Source: Grammothele lineata (lineage: Eukaryota > Basidiomycota > Agaricomycetes > Polyporales > Polyporaceae). From it: 57,735 nucleotides of DNA. Location of the stretch: contig NDFF03000395.1 of the NCBI GenBank assembly GCA_002150815.3, forward strand, positions 1 to 57,735. Direction: 5' to 3'. Made by a program: the position numbers and the translations under genes. Shown here piece after piece: positions 33,711 through 46,800 of the stretch (positions are counted from its first letter, which is position 1; every line of letters starts with the position of its first letter). The notes below the pieces were generated by a model. It searched no databases and was not told where the DNA came from. It saw nothing but the letters and a program-made list of their open reading frames with translations.

Positions 33711-35427
33711 ATGCCTTCGACTCCCGGACCGTCAGGGAGTTCACTTCCCACTCGCTCGCTCGACCGGCAGGTCGTGCTCGATGAAGACGAGTATACTGAG
33801 GCGCTGTCTCACATCATTGCTCGTGACTTTTTCCCCTCATTGGTCCATCTCGATGCCACCAACAATTACCTGGATGCACTCCGAACGCAAAACACACAGT
33901 TGTTAGAAGCATCTGTGCGTCGGCTCGAAGACCTCCAAACTCCCGTCTCGCGTCGTAGCCGCCCATGGCGAACGCCTTCACAAACTCCCTACGCCGCTGG
34001 ACCCTCTGAAACCCCCTTACGAACCCCCTTGCGCAAGCCACGCGGCGAGAGTGGCGAGGCCCCCACGAAACGGGCGCGCTGCGACTCAGACATGAGCCTC
34101 GACTCGTTCCAGGCGCGGTTCACGTCTGAGGACAATTCAAGCTTCACAAAAATCCTCGCTGATGAGAACCGCCGCCGGAAGGAGAAGTATGGCTGGGCGT
34201 GGGCGGCGCAACGCCGTGTCGAGGAGCAGCGCGAGCGGATGGTCGAGGGCCGGGAGCGGCTCCTGCTCGACGCCCCATCGGGCGTGGGCGTGAAGGAAAG
34301 GTTTCAAATTGAGGCGCCCCGGCCGGTGGGCTTGATTAAGGCAGCTCCGGCGGAGGCTGAGGTAGTGTACGAAGATGACGAGGATGAGGTGGAGGATCTC
34401 ATAGATGGGTCGCACGCTGCACCGGTCGTCTCCCAGAACACGTCCACTGCGCTGATGAAGAGGAAATTGGAGGATGTAGGGGAGATTATGGATGTCATGG
34501 CTCCGAAGAAGGATGAGCGTCCCGCTGGTGTAGACGGGTGGAAATTCAAAGTGAGGCTCTCCCTCGCGAAGTCTACCGATGCTATGCCGCTGACAATGCG
34601 ATAGGCTCGGAATGCTCTCATGTTCCCACCGGATGCGGACGTCGCCCCTTACAACCAATTTACACCAAACGCCACTGAAGAGACGAAGGGACCTCCTAAA
34701 GTCATCAAGTACGGGAATACTCGTATACCGGAGCACGATGACAAACTAGGCCATTCGCTGTCCGCACCTCCCAGTCCGACCCGAAGCCGCATAGACGCTG
34801 CTATAGCTGGGACGCCCTGTAAGTTGGTGATTGCGTCGCATACGTTTCGTATGTAGCTGAGACCTTGCTCTCATAGATCGTGCCAAGTCTCCAACAAATG
34901 ATATACATTCTCTTGTTCCCCCCGTTCCATCGCCGACCCCGTCAGAACTCGGGCCGATCGCGGTGAAACAGCTCATGACGTGGGGCACTCTCAATGCAAC
35001 ACCGCGCGTGCTATCCCAGTCGGACGACTCCGCCGATATTTCTACGCCTGCCACGCCATTCCGAATCGCCGAACCAAGTTCACGAGAGCGGCTCTCCTAC
35101 AAACTTTCCAATGACGCTGCTAAGAGTCTGCGGGCCAAAGCAAACCTTCTGAGCAGTGTTCCAATGGTTAGGCAATCTTTCGAAGCAAGCACAAGTCGAA
35201 GGGGTTCAATGCTACCGCCGTCGTTCACTCCGCGCAAGTCGGATGCACCCGGATCACTGACTCCTGCAGCAAGGCAGCTACTGAACAGGACAACGATGGG
35301 TACCGCTGCTTCAAGACGAGCGGATGCGATGACACGCCTCGCGGGGTGGGACAGTGACCGGAAGGAGAGGGACTTGCAGAGAATTCGGTGGACGCCTACT
35401 CCAAGTCCAGTTACAAGGAGAGGATGA
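33711..35427 (+). CDS. ESS2: Splicing factor ESS2 (DGCR14/Bis1 family)
   Basis: This nuclear protein is associated with the spliceosomal C complex. Exons 33711-34550, 34605-34818 and 34877-35427 are in frame and give 534 residues. The N-terminal signature VVLDEDEYTEALSHIIARDFFP is followed by a helical segment (NNYLDALRTQN) and a Pro/Thr/Arg linker. The central conserved part has LDSFQARFTSEDN..SFTKILADENRRRKEKYGW near 34100-34200, and a charged coil with RQRVEEQRER-type residues. Exon 2 begins ARNALMFPPDAD, and exon 3 carries the family's MTWG..TP motif (LMTWGTLNATP near 34974) and an Arg-rich end. No damage is seen. It converges on the FYV6 gene; the stop codons are only about 150 bp apart, so the 3' ends may overlap. 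Confidence 0.93.
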
Positions 35428-35574
35428 TGTGTGCGGGGTTTCTTGCTTTCATTTGCGCGCATTGTAGTCATTACGCAGGATGATATACGACTATACGACT
35501 GCGTATGGAGGAAACGAATACCGACTGACAGACGACGAATGAAAGCGGTCCCCAGAGCTCGGTCCGAAGGGCTG

Positions 35575-36541
35575 TCAGCCTGCTGACAGTTTTCGTCGCT
35601 TCGCCTGCCGCTCGTCCTTTTCCAACTTGTCATCGGGTTGTTTCGGATGCGCCTTGCCTTTTGATACTGCGTCTGAAGCTTGTGCAGCATCCGCACTAAT
35701 CGGCTTTGATTTCTTCTTGACGAGAACGCCTTTCAGCGATTTTTTGGAGTCTTTCTTGGCCGGCGCGGCGGCAGGTTTCGTCTTCGCAGGGGCACTGCTG
35801 TTAACCGCATTGGTAGCGCCAACGGGCAAGGGCTTGTTGGCTGCGCTTTCTCGCGCGGCGACAGCCCTGGATTTAGAATGGATGACGACAGGGTTATGGA
35901 GTCGGACTACACTTGTTGTGAGCAAATAGGATGAAGGTGCTCACTCTCGGAAGTGTTTAAGCTCCTCGCCATCCATCTCCTTTCGCAGACGCTCCTCTTC
36001 ACGTTGCTTCTCCAGGACAGAGTCCAGGAAGAGTACCTCATCCTCCTCGAGCGCACGGAACTGGTTCCCTGTCAGTGCCCCCGCCGCAGTCAGTGTCCAA
36101 CAGTCGCAGTTCGGGATAGCTCGGGATGGTCCTACCTAGTTTATTGCGCTCTTCCCACTCTTCTTGTTTAGCTGCCTGAACCGCGTGAGCCCTGCGTCAC
36201 ACACGCAGTGCGTGCATGCTTACTCTGTTAGCGGCCAGTTTCTGGGTATAGATAGACCGAAGGTTAGCTTCCGACCCATCGGACACGCACGACGACATAC
36301 CTCCGCGAGACTTCTGCCGTCAAATGCATCCTCCTGAGGCTGCGGAGGGGGCTCTTGCCCGAGCCTGAAGTGGTCTCAGACATATGAATGACCTAGACTA
36401 TGACGTGATAGGAAGAACGTACCTAGCGTATGCAGCGCGCCATTGCTCATCACGGCGGACCTTTGCGGCCTCGATGTCATTCTGAGAGACGAAACGAGAG
36501 CCCACACCCTCGGTGGATATAGACGGAATGGCCTCCTCCAT
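35575..36541 (-). CDS. FYV6: FAM192A/FYV6 N-terminal domain protein (PSME3IP1-like)
   Basis: This is a homologue of animal FAM192A/PSME3IP1 (NIP30) and yeast Fyv6, nuclear proteins tied to the proteasome activator PA28-gamma and to splicing. From the ATG at 36541 (MEEAIPSIS): GSRFVSQNDIEAAKVRRDEQW near 36500-36440; an intron; LGQEPPPQPQEDAFDGRSLAE near 36365-36305; a tiny exon KLAANR near 36230; AVQAAKQEEWEERNKL near 36190-36140; then NQFRALEEDEVLFLDSVLEKQ and EEERLRKEMDGEELKHFRE near 36060-35955. The last exon is Lys/Ala-rich and ends KRRKLSAG at a stop (35575-35577). The order and wording match the FAM192A/Fyv6 domain well. The phase at the last intron (about 35940) is not certain. A more upstream in-frame start is possible. 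Confidence 0.9.
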
Positions 36542-36786
36542 ACAACGGTACTCTGGTGGCGGAGAAGGGGGAAAACACGCGGTTTCAGATTGAGCAAGGA
36601 CAGGAGACGGTGGGGGCGGGGGTGGAGATGGAGGTGATGGTCCGGGATGATCGACAGGTCGGGAACGGGCGTCACCTGAATCCCTATGCTTGTCTTCCCC
36701 CATTTCGACCGCGCCGCCGTCCTGCGCGCTGGCTAGTCTCCCATACTCTCCTTTACCCCTCTCTCTGTTCACGCCCTCGCGGCTCT
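36542..36786. promoter_or_regulatory. Intergenic region between divergent FYV6 and SRF1-like genes
   Basis: 245 bp separate the two start codons. The sequence is CT-rich on the plus strand just upstream of the SRF1-like ATG, as is common in basidiomycete promoters. No specific element is identified. Confidence 0.45.
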
Positions 36787-38335
36787 ATGAACAGCGACGC
36801 CCCTCCGCAGCCTCTCTCGGCCTCGTCGGTGTCCACGTTTTCCAAGACCCACAGCGTCCACAGCTCGCGTGCGGCCGCATCGTCCACCGTCAAGACTTAT
36901 ATCAACACAGCTCCCCGTTCGTCGGCACCCCTACCAACGTTTCCACTTAACAGGGTAGCTAACTGACACTGCATATGCATTGTCCTCTAGCATGGGCTCG
37001 GGACGAGCCTCCTTCTCCGACAGAACATGAACCGAGCGAGGGCGCCGGTCGGTCGTTTGCGGACCCGCGTCGCCCGTCCGACGTAACTTCCCTGAACTCC
37101 TCAGCCCCTGGCGCCGCGGGCGAAGACCCTGGGCCATCGCGTTGGTGGACGTTCGCGCGGCATCGACCAACCGACTCGGGCTCAATCCCCCTCTCACCAA
37201 GCTCAGCACGCCCGCCGCGACGCCCTCGTGACGGATCGCGGTCGATGTCAATCCCGTGGCTGACCGGGTCCATGCTGCGGCGCTCGCAGGAGCAGGATAA
37301 TGCATCTGCGGAAAGTGAAGAGAGCCCGTCGACAGTCCGCGAGGCCGACGTTAGGCGAGTGTTCGAGACGGCTGAGGTAGGGCCCGCGCTGCCGCGCTTG
37401 AACAACCGGAGCAAGCTTCGCATCGACATGCCACCTCGCAACGGGTCGTTTACGCTTGCACAAAACGTCACGCCCGGATGGGAGACACCCTGGACCTCCG
37501 CACATCCGAATGGATCAGGGCAGCGTATCGGGAGCAGCCAAGATGACCATTCACAGCACGAGGAGAAGCTGACGCCGTGGCAGAAGAGACGGAAGAGGTT
37601 GCGTGCGTATATGATGTACAACCTCTATGTGCCGTTAGTGCGTCGCTATTCTGTCCCGCCTCCTTTCTCCCCTTACCTAACCCAGTGGTGTAGCTTTTTC
37701 GTCTCTGCAATATCGTCCTTACGACCGCTGCGCTAGCAATCGCCATCCGCATCCGCATCGTGGAGAAGCGCAATAATGTTGTCGGTGTCCTCGGCCCATC
37801 TCCGTACGTCCGCTCACTACTGAATTGCCTCGTTGCACTAACACACCCTTAGGACATTAGTAATCATTTTCGGTAGTTTGACGTTAGTGCATGTTATGAT
37901 CGCCATCTACGTAAGTGATCACAGTTTAGTGCTTGGGTGCATACACTGAACCCAGCATGCTAGCTCGAGTACTTTGGCCGTCCATTGGGACTTTGGCACA
38001 CGTCCTGGAAGCTGGCGTACACCCTTTTCGAGGTCGTGTTCATCTGCACCTGGTCGGCAGCATTCGCGCTATCCTTTGACAACTTTTTTACTTCCTCTAT
38101 ACCCTGCGCCTCCGCCTCAAGCATCTCGTGGTACAGCTCAATCCCACGTCCGGCGCTACCTGACGGCATAAACGGAACGGAGGGCGGCGTTGGCGACCTC
38201 CTCTGCGACGACCAGGTTGCGCTCATCTGTTTGGTGGGCGTCGGCCTCATGATGTATTGCTTTAATCTCTTCATCGCACTCTTCCGCATCTTCGAGAAGG
38301 TGAAATACCATCCAGCTACGGTCATCACAGCATAG
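36787..38335 (+). CDS. SRF1-like multi-pass membrane protein (phospholipase D regulator family)
   Basis: This resembles fungal SRF1, a regulator of phospholipase D Spo14 in yeast; a role in lipid signalling is inferred from family only. Five exons fit in frame: 36787-36916, 36991-37637, 37694-37803, 37853-37910 and 37964-38335 (438 residues). The first half is Ser/Pro-rich and likely cytosolic, with the conserved segment NVTPGWETPW followed by LTPWQKRRKRLRAYMMYN before the membrane part. Membrane helices follow: NIVLTTAALAIAI; LVIIFGSLTLVHVMIAIY, running into LEYFGRPLGLW; a helix around VVFICTWSAAFALSF; and CLVGVGLMMYCFNLFIALF near the end. The loop between the last two helices has Cys residues and WYSSIPRP. 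The first intron uses the donor GTTCGT at 36917 with a GCTAAC branch site; this choice is the one that keeps the frame. Confidence 0.8.
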
Positions 38336-41300
38336 TCTCTTCTCTCCGCTGGTTAATGGTATATGGCATTCCGTCTTATCCCTTCCATCTACCTTGCGAT
38401 ACACCATACCTCATCCTACGCCATACGTACGTACCTTGCATCATGCATCTACTCGATACCGTTGTGTACATATATTGGACTCTGGCTTCCTCGCTCGCTG
38501 GCACTCGCTGCGTACCCTTCCTTATAACCTTTGGGCTTCTCCTAACTTACTTCTCCCGTCCAGCATCGCCTATTCGCATGTATGAGTACCATATCGTCCT
38601 AACGACGCGCATCCGTAGCCATGTTCAGATGTACAAGTGCGGAATCAACGAAAGAAGGAATTCGTCCTGTTACAGACGTCTGTATCATCGCTCGGTGACG
38701 AAAAATGAGCCGGCTTTATCGAAGATCCCATTTCATCAACGGTGAATCTGAGCGTATCCCAAATCGCCTCTCCTAGGACAAAACGCGGCCCCAAGGAAAA
38801 GTATCTATTCCGCATGAGGCGGGGACTTGGTCAAGTGCTAGTGTCCGCCTAACTATGATTGCATAAAAATCATGGGCAGTACGAACTCATCAATGCGAGA
38901 CTGCCGGATCCAAATGCTGTGAACTGCCAGTGCGCGCTGGTCCGAGAAGAAACCGGACTCTTGTAGAAAGAGCGAAATTGACTAGCGCACCGACGCGCAG
39001 CGCTGATGATGTTATGCACCTGGCAGATGGCCCGGGGAGCGCGGCGTACGGATGAGCTTCACAACGCGGGAATAGTCAACAGTCGCCACCGCCGGGTGGC
39101 CCGTAATACGTTCCATCCGCGCGGAGTGGCGCCAACGTTACGAACCGTATATGCCCACACGAGTATAATCAATCACGAGCCAGGCCACTCTGCGGCATAT
39201 CGACCTGTATGGATCGCGGTGTCGCCTTCCGCGACCAATATGCGAGATTGAAGAGCGAACACGCGAGGAATGCGCCTCCGCCCTCGGCTCGGAGTCTCGG
39301 AGGACCCGTCGAGAAGGAGAGTTGATCCGTGCCCGTGGACGGTTTCGAAGGAAAATGACTGGTGCAGTGCGCCGTCTCGTCTCTGTGGGTCTCGAGGACG
39401 ACGGACCACACTTCGTGATCGTGGCCGTCGACGCCAGATGGCCATAGACGCAGGGCTGGCAGGGCCCGCGCTGTCCGCCACGACCTGCCACGACGTTGGG
39501 GGGCGACTAGAAAGCGTGATTGAGCGCATGCGGCGGTGCTGACTGGCGCGCGGCTGACGGGCCGTTGACGCCGGCGGGCGTGATCGCGCGTCCGGCTCGT
39601 TCGGGGCTTGACGCGCCTCTCCTCGATCCCCGGCGGGACGCCCTGGGACGCCCTTGCCCGCTCCACGACTGGCGTGACGCGCGGGAGAGATAGCGATCCG
39701 ACCAAGGCCGCGAGTCCACTCCAAACGCCGCCCAGGCAGAGCGCTGGACTTGTGAGTATTGCTTCCACACGGGACGCTGCGATCGGGGAAAGTGTATCTG
39801 GGCGATCCGTGAGTCTTCGGGGCTTCCCTCCACCCTTCGTCACCTATGTACACTAGTACCCCCTGAGCACTGCTCATCCTACCCGCGGCGGTGGATGGCC
39901 AAACAGCAGCCCCGGAGGTCTGTAGTGAGTGTGTTTTCATTACACATACGCCGTCATATGCAGCGGCGTCGACGCGGACGTCGCGACAGCCATCCATACC
40001 TCGCGTCGCACGGGACAACGTCACCTTGTCTGAGGCCCTGAAACGTCCTTGTATTTTCTCTGCATTGTCGACTTCAGCGGTAGCACGAAGCTGCGGAAGG
40101 ACCAACGCACACACATATAGTAATAGTGTCTGACAACACTGGCTAGGTCTGCGAGCCTGGCTGCGCCCGACGCGCGCTCCGCGCCCAATTCCGAGAGGGG
40201 CCGGAGTATGTGCATGCATTGCTTTCGTTCCCCTTCCGCCGCAAGCGCGAACGCAGCGAGCGTACCGCGCATCTGCGCACCCGCCATTCCGAAACCTTCT
40301 TAGCGCACGGCCGGCCGATGAGCTGTGGGTGCAAGACTGCGGCCACGCCCTGTCGGATCCGCTCTGCCAATCCGACCCGCGCCTGTGCCGGCTACGGGTG
40401 TTGTACGGACCGCGATAGGGGGGAGGCAGAACCCCGCAGCGGCTCAGCCGGGGACGAACAACGACCGCCAAGGGGGAGGGGGCGACGCGTGGGGGCGGCG
40501 CGGCCGATCGCGTCCTGCGTCCGTCGTCTGCTCCCGCCCCCTGCGCCTGTCCGGGGCAACCGCCCGAGCGCGCAGGTCGGGAAGCCGACGTGTCGCAAGT
40601 CGCGTTGAGACCTAATATGTGGCGCGCACGATCAGTAAGCGCGACACCGTACTCTCGGACGGTGACGAGTAGGACGATGGTACACGCAGGAGGCGGGCAG
40701 CATCGACCTGTTGGGTTAGTTGAACGCGGTCCATAGCCGATAAATGCACATCAATTGCACGTTGCTCCCGCTGCGAGCCGCTGTGCGCTCCCTGTTGGGC
40801 GCACACGGCCATGCGAAGGCTGCATGGACGAGAATTTGCTCAGCACCGCTTTACGAAGCTCGAGCGCGGCGCGGGAGAAGCCCGGGATAGACGGCGTCGG
40901 GCGTGGTTCTCCACGTTCGGCGAGGCGCGCCCACGTGCGTCATCGCTCGCCCAGACATGGGCTACTGGATCCGCGGGGAAGAGCAGAGTCAGCACGGGAA
41001 CGGATGTGCGAGGGGTGCGAGAACGACATACGCCCAACCATCGTTCTTGCTGTCATGCGCAGGTGCGCAGCACCCGCACGAGGGAAGAACCCCATAGCTA
41101 CGCATGTAATGTGTGGACGCGGACCCCTGTCTTGCTCGAGCTGAACACGCCCGAGAACGCCGTCAAGAGAAGCCTGCCATGTGTCAGATACACATGCAAG
41201 ACGCTCTGTGAGAACACTACCAACTGAAGTGCACTCGGAAAGAGACGCCGCGCCAGCTTGAATGTACGGCGTCGTCGCACCTGGCAAACCAGGGGAGGCA

Positions 41301-42337
41301 TGAAAGGCAGATTATGGCGCTCGGGAATCAGGGGGATCTGAGCAGAGGACGAGCGTCCTAGGAAAGCCATCTGCTGGGCGTAACGGGACCGGGAAACTGA
41401 GGTTTGCAAGATGAAGGCCGACAGGGGCGGAGAGGCCGATATCACGATGTACATCTGTCAAAGGAGGCGAAAGGTGATGAGGATGGGATACACAAGCGGG
41501 GAGGCTGTCGATGTCTGATGGACGAGGGAGAGGCTGTCGGAACGGGGAGGCAAAGGGGAGAATCGAGCGCTGCTTTGGCAACGAACCAGTACGCTTGGAT
41601 ATGGTTTGGCGGGAGCAGACGCCGCAGAAGCCGCCCCCAGCAGCGCGGAGCATAGGTCTTGATGGGATGGGCAGGCCTATTGGTCCGCCGAGCAAGGAGA
41701 TGCACATCTGTGGATGATCATGTCTGCATGTGGGCTAGTGTGCGCCGCAGGTCTCACCCGCGAGCCGGCGGGAGCCCCGCGTCGGACGGGGCGGAGGGAC
41801 TACGAGTTTTATGAGCTGTCGTCATTCGCGTCCGGCGCTGGCTGACGATGACAGCGACATCGAGGGCGGCGGAGAGAGAGTGGGAGGGCGAGAAACGGAT
41901 GAGGGCACTCGGCGGACGAGCGACGGACCCAAGGCCGATGTCGAGATGGACCTCGCCGGTGGACGTCCGAGCCCGAGCCGTCGAGCGTCGAGCTCCTTGG
42001 ACCTTGGCTCTGAGGCAGCTAGAGCCAGCTTAGGCGCGCAAAAGAAGGCCGGGCGCTCTCAAGCGCTGAGCGGTGAGCGCGAGGCTCAGCCTGGCTCAGC
42101 GTCCACGGGCCACGGGCCACGGCGCTCCCTCCGTGATACCGGAGATTCTGGAAACGGCCTCAGCCACCGCGCTCTCCGACGTCCTCGGTATTCTCTCCAG
42201 TCCGCGTCCGCTCGCTCTTCTTTTAAGCCTGCCCGCTGGCGATCGTCCTTCCCCACCAGCCCGCCTCGCATCCTCGCGTCCTCTGCATCTCCCTCCCACA
42301 CCCGCATCACCACAGGCGCTCTCACCTGCTGCCCCCC
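38336..42337. other. Gene-poor, very GC-rich stretch
   Basis: I support no gene in these 4 kb. From about 39000 to 41100 the sequence is strongly GC-rich and yields long open frames on both strands simply by lack of stops. The longest (39173-40471, minus) is Arg-rich, lacks any domain and shows no intron. A strip upstream of the F-box gene (41800-42330) is likely its promoter and leader. There is no sign of transposase, reverse transcriptase or terminal repeats. Confidence 0.5.
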
Positions 42338-43822
42338 ATGTCTTCCATCGCCAACTGGAACGACCTCCCTGCCGAGATGAAGCTCGCCGTTGTCGATCTC
42401 TTGGATCTCGACGACGTCAGGTCTTTCGCAAAAGCAAACCACGAATCCTACTCCCTCTCCGTCCCTGCCCTCTTCCGCGTACGTCTCTTCCCGCCCTCGG
42501 GCTTGGCGATTCTCTAACCTCTCGCCAGACCGTCAACATCCGAAACGCCGAGGCCCTCCACCAATACGCAGCCTCCGTCCCACAAGAGTACCACCGGTTC
42601 ATCCGCCACCTGACCATCTCCACCCAACGCGCCCAGAAAAAGACGCGCAGATCTTCGCAGCCAGTGCGGGTGACAGATGCACTGGTCGACATTCTTCCCC
42701 ACTGCACCCAGGTGGAGCATCTCACGCTCAGCCTCGCTGCTTCCTTGACCAAGGCAGTGATCCCCTGCTTCCAAGAGCTCGTCGCCCTCCGCTCCCTGTG
42801 CATTGATCATTGCGGCGATGAGTCCCGCTTCCCTCTGTGCGTATCTCCCTGCCTCCAGCGCATGCGTTATACCCTCCGCGGCATCCACTGACCACCATCC
42901 GCCCGTCGACAGGAGCGAGAGGCTCATCGTTTCCATTGCTGCGTCCGTCCCCAACCTTCGCCACCTCTCGCTCGACCGCATCACCCGCTCGGCGCTCCAC
43001 GCCCCCGACCTCGTCGGTGCTCGGCCATTCGTGCCGGTTGTGAAAGGAGATGAAGATATCCCGGACCATCCCATCCTGGGCCGCGAGCTCCGCCTTCCGT
43101 CCCTCCTCCGTCTCCCCACGCTCAAGAAGCTGCGCGTCAAGGACACCCACCTCGGAGACCCCAACTGGGAGACCATGCCCGTCTGCTGCTCCCTCGAAGT
43201 CCTCGACCTCGGCAGCTGCTACCACGAGTCCAGTGACTACAACCGCATCTGCACGGAGCGCATCATGGGCAACATCGGGCACACCGTCGACGAGTGCGCC
43301 CTCAACACCGCCCTCACGCCGCAGACGTTCGCACACGCCAAGCACGCGGAGCGCCCGCTCAAGAAACTCCGCCGCGTCCACCTTACCCCTCTCTTCCCCG
43401 TCGAGAACGTCGTCGACACGCTCCAGACGCTTTCGGACTCGCCCGTCGAACGCCTTTCCGTCGAGTGTCATGCCGATGACGTCATCGACATGTGCTCTGC
43501 GCTCGAGGACTTCCTCGCCCTCCGCAACTCGCGTGGTGAGAAGGGCTTCTTCGAGCACCTCCTCGACGTCTCTATCACCACCGTCTCGGACCTCGCAGAC
43601 GCGCTTGACATAGGCCTAGGCCTCAACGCGACTGCCCTCCGCGGTGGCGAGGAGGGGCTCCCCAAGGAAGCGGCCGAAGCAGTGAGGCGTTTCAAGCAGT
43701 ACTGCAAGGACTTGCGCCTCGGCGCGTCGAAGACGTCCGATGCGCTCCCGGAAAAGCCCCAGCCCCTCACCATCATGGGCCGGGGCCGGAGCGCGAGCGC
43801 GCCGGCGGTTCTCCTCGGCTGA
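42338..43822 (+). CDS. F-box protein with LRR-like C-terminal region
   Basis: This is probably a substrate adaptor for an SCF ubiquitin ligase. Exons 42338-42478, 42529-42836 and 42913-43822 are in frame and give 452 residues. The N-terminal F-box is clear: WNDLPAEMKLAVVDLLDLDD followed by VRSFAKANHESY..VPALFR, ending at the first intron. The rest has irregular leucine-rich repeats (VEHLTLSLAAS, LRSLCIDHCGD, LRHLSLDRITR, LKKLRVKDTHLG, LEVLDLGSC, LRRVHLTPL, VERLSVEC), which usually bind targets. The C terminus is Ala/Ser/Arg-rich. Such F-box genes are numerous and fast-evolving in mushrooms, so the target cannot be guessed. The coding strand is strongly C-rich at third positions, as expected for a high-GC fungal gene. 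It is isolated between two gene-poor stretches. Confidence 0.85.
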
Positions 43823-46800
43823 CTTGCTACGTCGTCAGACCGAGCTCAAGGTTCGGACGGAGTTGGCACCGGCACCGCAGGCGCGTCGGTGGCATTACTT
43901 CCCAGTTTAGGTCATCTGGGTCGTAGGTTCTCCTGTTTGTATTTGCTCAGGGCGGTCCATCTTTCTCATGCCGAGATACTGTATACCCTTCTGGATTCTA
44001 CTGTTGTACATTTTTGCGAGGGCCTCAGGCTATCGTCATTATCATTATAACTAGTCTTTTTGCTCTTTTCTACCGATGTGTGCACCTTAGCAGAGATCTT
44101 ACATCAATGCAATAAGGTGACATTGTACCTTGGGTGTGCCTGCCCTATGCGTGAACGCACCGAGTCACAGTGATTCAGTACTGATCGTTGAATGCAAATA
44201 GATACGAGTCTACTCTGTTATTGTAAGATTGCTGCGAGTGCGGGAGGTCAGTGATGCCATGCAGTCCGCATTGTGTGGCTCGCGTCCATGTATGCGCTGT
44301 ACATACCGACATGCAGATAATGTCCATCCGGACGAGGGCCAGAGACAGGAACCGAGGGCAGCGAGAGACCCGGACACAGAGAGGCACGTCCACGGTTCTC
44401 TGGCATCGGCGGTTTATGAATGGGTGGGGCACGGACTCGTCTTCCCTTGAAGCCACACCCGACGTGCATGCTTCTCCGGGGTTCATTTGCCTGCGATCTG
44501 TCTGCCAAACACACGCCGGTAGGACAGGACAGGGGCCTGAATTTAATGAGCAATGGCAAGCATGATAATACGGCGTGCTGGCTGTGCATTGCTCCCGGGG
44601 CTGGGTCGGTGTTCCTCAGGAAGCCCGCCGCGAGCGTTCTGGGTGTATGTACTCGCGGTGGATGTGGGTTGCGTAGATAACGCGTTAGATGAACTCACAT
44701 TACATGTCCCATAGAAGGGCGATCAGACTGCATGTTTATTGCACGCAGCTGTCTCGACGGCTAGCTAGCGAGTGCGATAGGCCCGACAAAGCTTCGGGTT
44801 TGTTGGAACCGAACACGCATGGGGCTATTTCGGTGATTATATTGTTCTTGTTGATCGGATAATAATAACGTAGACGGCTCTTGCCGGACTCAGTTGAGCG
44901 GGAATCGAGGCTATCGAGCGGGAGATCTGTCAGGACTGCCACGACGATGGTCAACGTACGGTCTCTGAGAAAGGAAAGAACCCATTACTTCTTAGATCGA
45001 GGCGGCAGAGATATGGATGCCATAGATGGACTACATCCGCACTCGTCAGTGGTTTATCTGTTCCTTGACAGCAGTATGGATGAGAACGTAGTGCGTACGG
45101 CTCGCGTGCTTGGTGTCGAGTACTTAATTACCCCACTTTGAAATTTTCTCACGCCTCGCCGCGACCAAGACTATTTGAACTCTTGGTTTGGATCATGTGG
45201 GTCACCGTCCGCAGGATCATGCGGTCATAATCACCCTCCTCCTCCTCCCTGTCTGGTTATCAAAAAGAAAAGCTAAACAGTACTGTAGTTGGGTGGTCCC
45301 AGGAGGGCGGTATACGTCGAGCCAGGCGTACACTGGGTACAGTGCACCTAGAGCGCCTCCGGTTGTAAGTTGTTCGGTGCATCACTGCCACCGCCATGCT
45401 GGAAACGTAGGCAAATCTGCTTTAACTGCGAAGCTCATTGACAGATCTTCTTTCTTCAGGTAGTGCCTACATGTGATTGAGATGCCTTTCCTACTGGTGT
45501 GAAGCTAGTACGCAGTGCACTCGCTCACTTGACACTCGTGGGTTTTATGACGTTTCGTGCATTTGTGGGTTGCTCACCCGCCCTCGGGTAACACTTGTGG
45601 GCGACTCATCTTCAAAACTCACGAATCCGCAACCGACTCCATGATGTGTATCTGGATCTTTGCTACCTGTCCATGCCAATTACACTGCGGATTTCTTTAT
45701 CTCGATAAAAGATACTGGGTTGTGACAGGTCCTGTACAAAACATAGTCCGCTGACGAATCTACGAATGATGGCGTAACGGTCCAAACGGTCCTTCATACA
45801 CGGCGGATTGTTGGCGCACCTCGTCAGTATTCCATTTTCTATTCCGCCGTGAAGGCATCGCGAATACTGGCTTACAATCGAACTTCCGGTTTTGTAGGTA
45901 TTGACCATTCACATCGATTGCCAGAGTAACATACTACCCATGCCGACTGGTAAGTATAAATGCGGAACTTTCAGAAGAGCGTTGTATTAATAATTGACCC
46001 CATTTAGGGCATCCCTCTGATAGTCTACCTGTCTCCAATGGATACAAAAGACGTACAACAGCCTGTAGTTTTCTAGAGGTCCGGGACAGCCCTATCCGGC
46101 AAACTGTCTTCTATCTCCATGAGATTATTCAGTACCCTCCCCATGTGCCGTGTCTATGGTAGTTGACACTTTCGCGGTGAGCGGACCCTAGGAATCAAAC
46201 CTTCCATGCTGGCTCGATGTCAGGCAGACACATAAATTTGACCTCCTGTGTCATGATCCTCGGCTGTGACACCCCAACATACAACTACAGGACTCTTGTG
46301 ATGATTCGAGGTCCGCTCACACTACTTAGTACTTACTGCAGAAATTTCGAGGGGGAACCATTTGTCGGCGGTTTCAGAACAGGTACTGACGCGCCATGCA
46401 TGATGGTCAGGATCCCAGTGGCCTCTCTATCACATCCCATCGATGCAAGCTGCAGTCCAGTAGATCCTACGGCACCTGCACCTGCACGTCCGCACCCATA
46501 TGGTTCCTTCAATGGCTCGGATGAAGACTTTCGCTGTCCTTACCCCTGACCGTGGCAAGAGGCATAGACCCGAGGCGCAATCGACCCCGAAAGGGCGACA
46601 GGTTTATAACCCATTTCCCTACCTTGAATGGTCAGGGGTCCTCCGGTGTCGCGCGCAGCACCCATTCCCTACTACGATAACTATCCCATCTATTCCCCTA
46701 CCCTACTGACAACAGACAACCTAATTACTACAGGGCACACTCCTCCACCTACATCTCACGGCAATATGGGTACTGCCCCCGAGCCCTATCCCCTCTCTCT

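Noticed and set aside
39173..40471. 432-codon minus-strand open frame
   Set aside because: Arg/Ser/Ala-rich composition typical of stop-poor GC-rich DNA; overlapping long frames exist on both strands and no motif is recognisable.
45388..45463. P-loop-like phrase GNVGKSALTAKLID resembling the start of a Ras-type GTPase
   Set aside because: Only about 20 residues match. No switch I/II, NKxD or SAK motif could be found downstream on the same strand in any frame, so chance similarity or a tiny relic is as likely.
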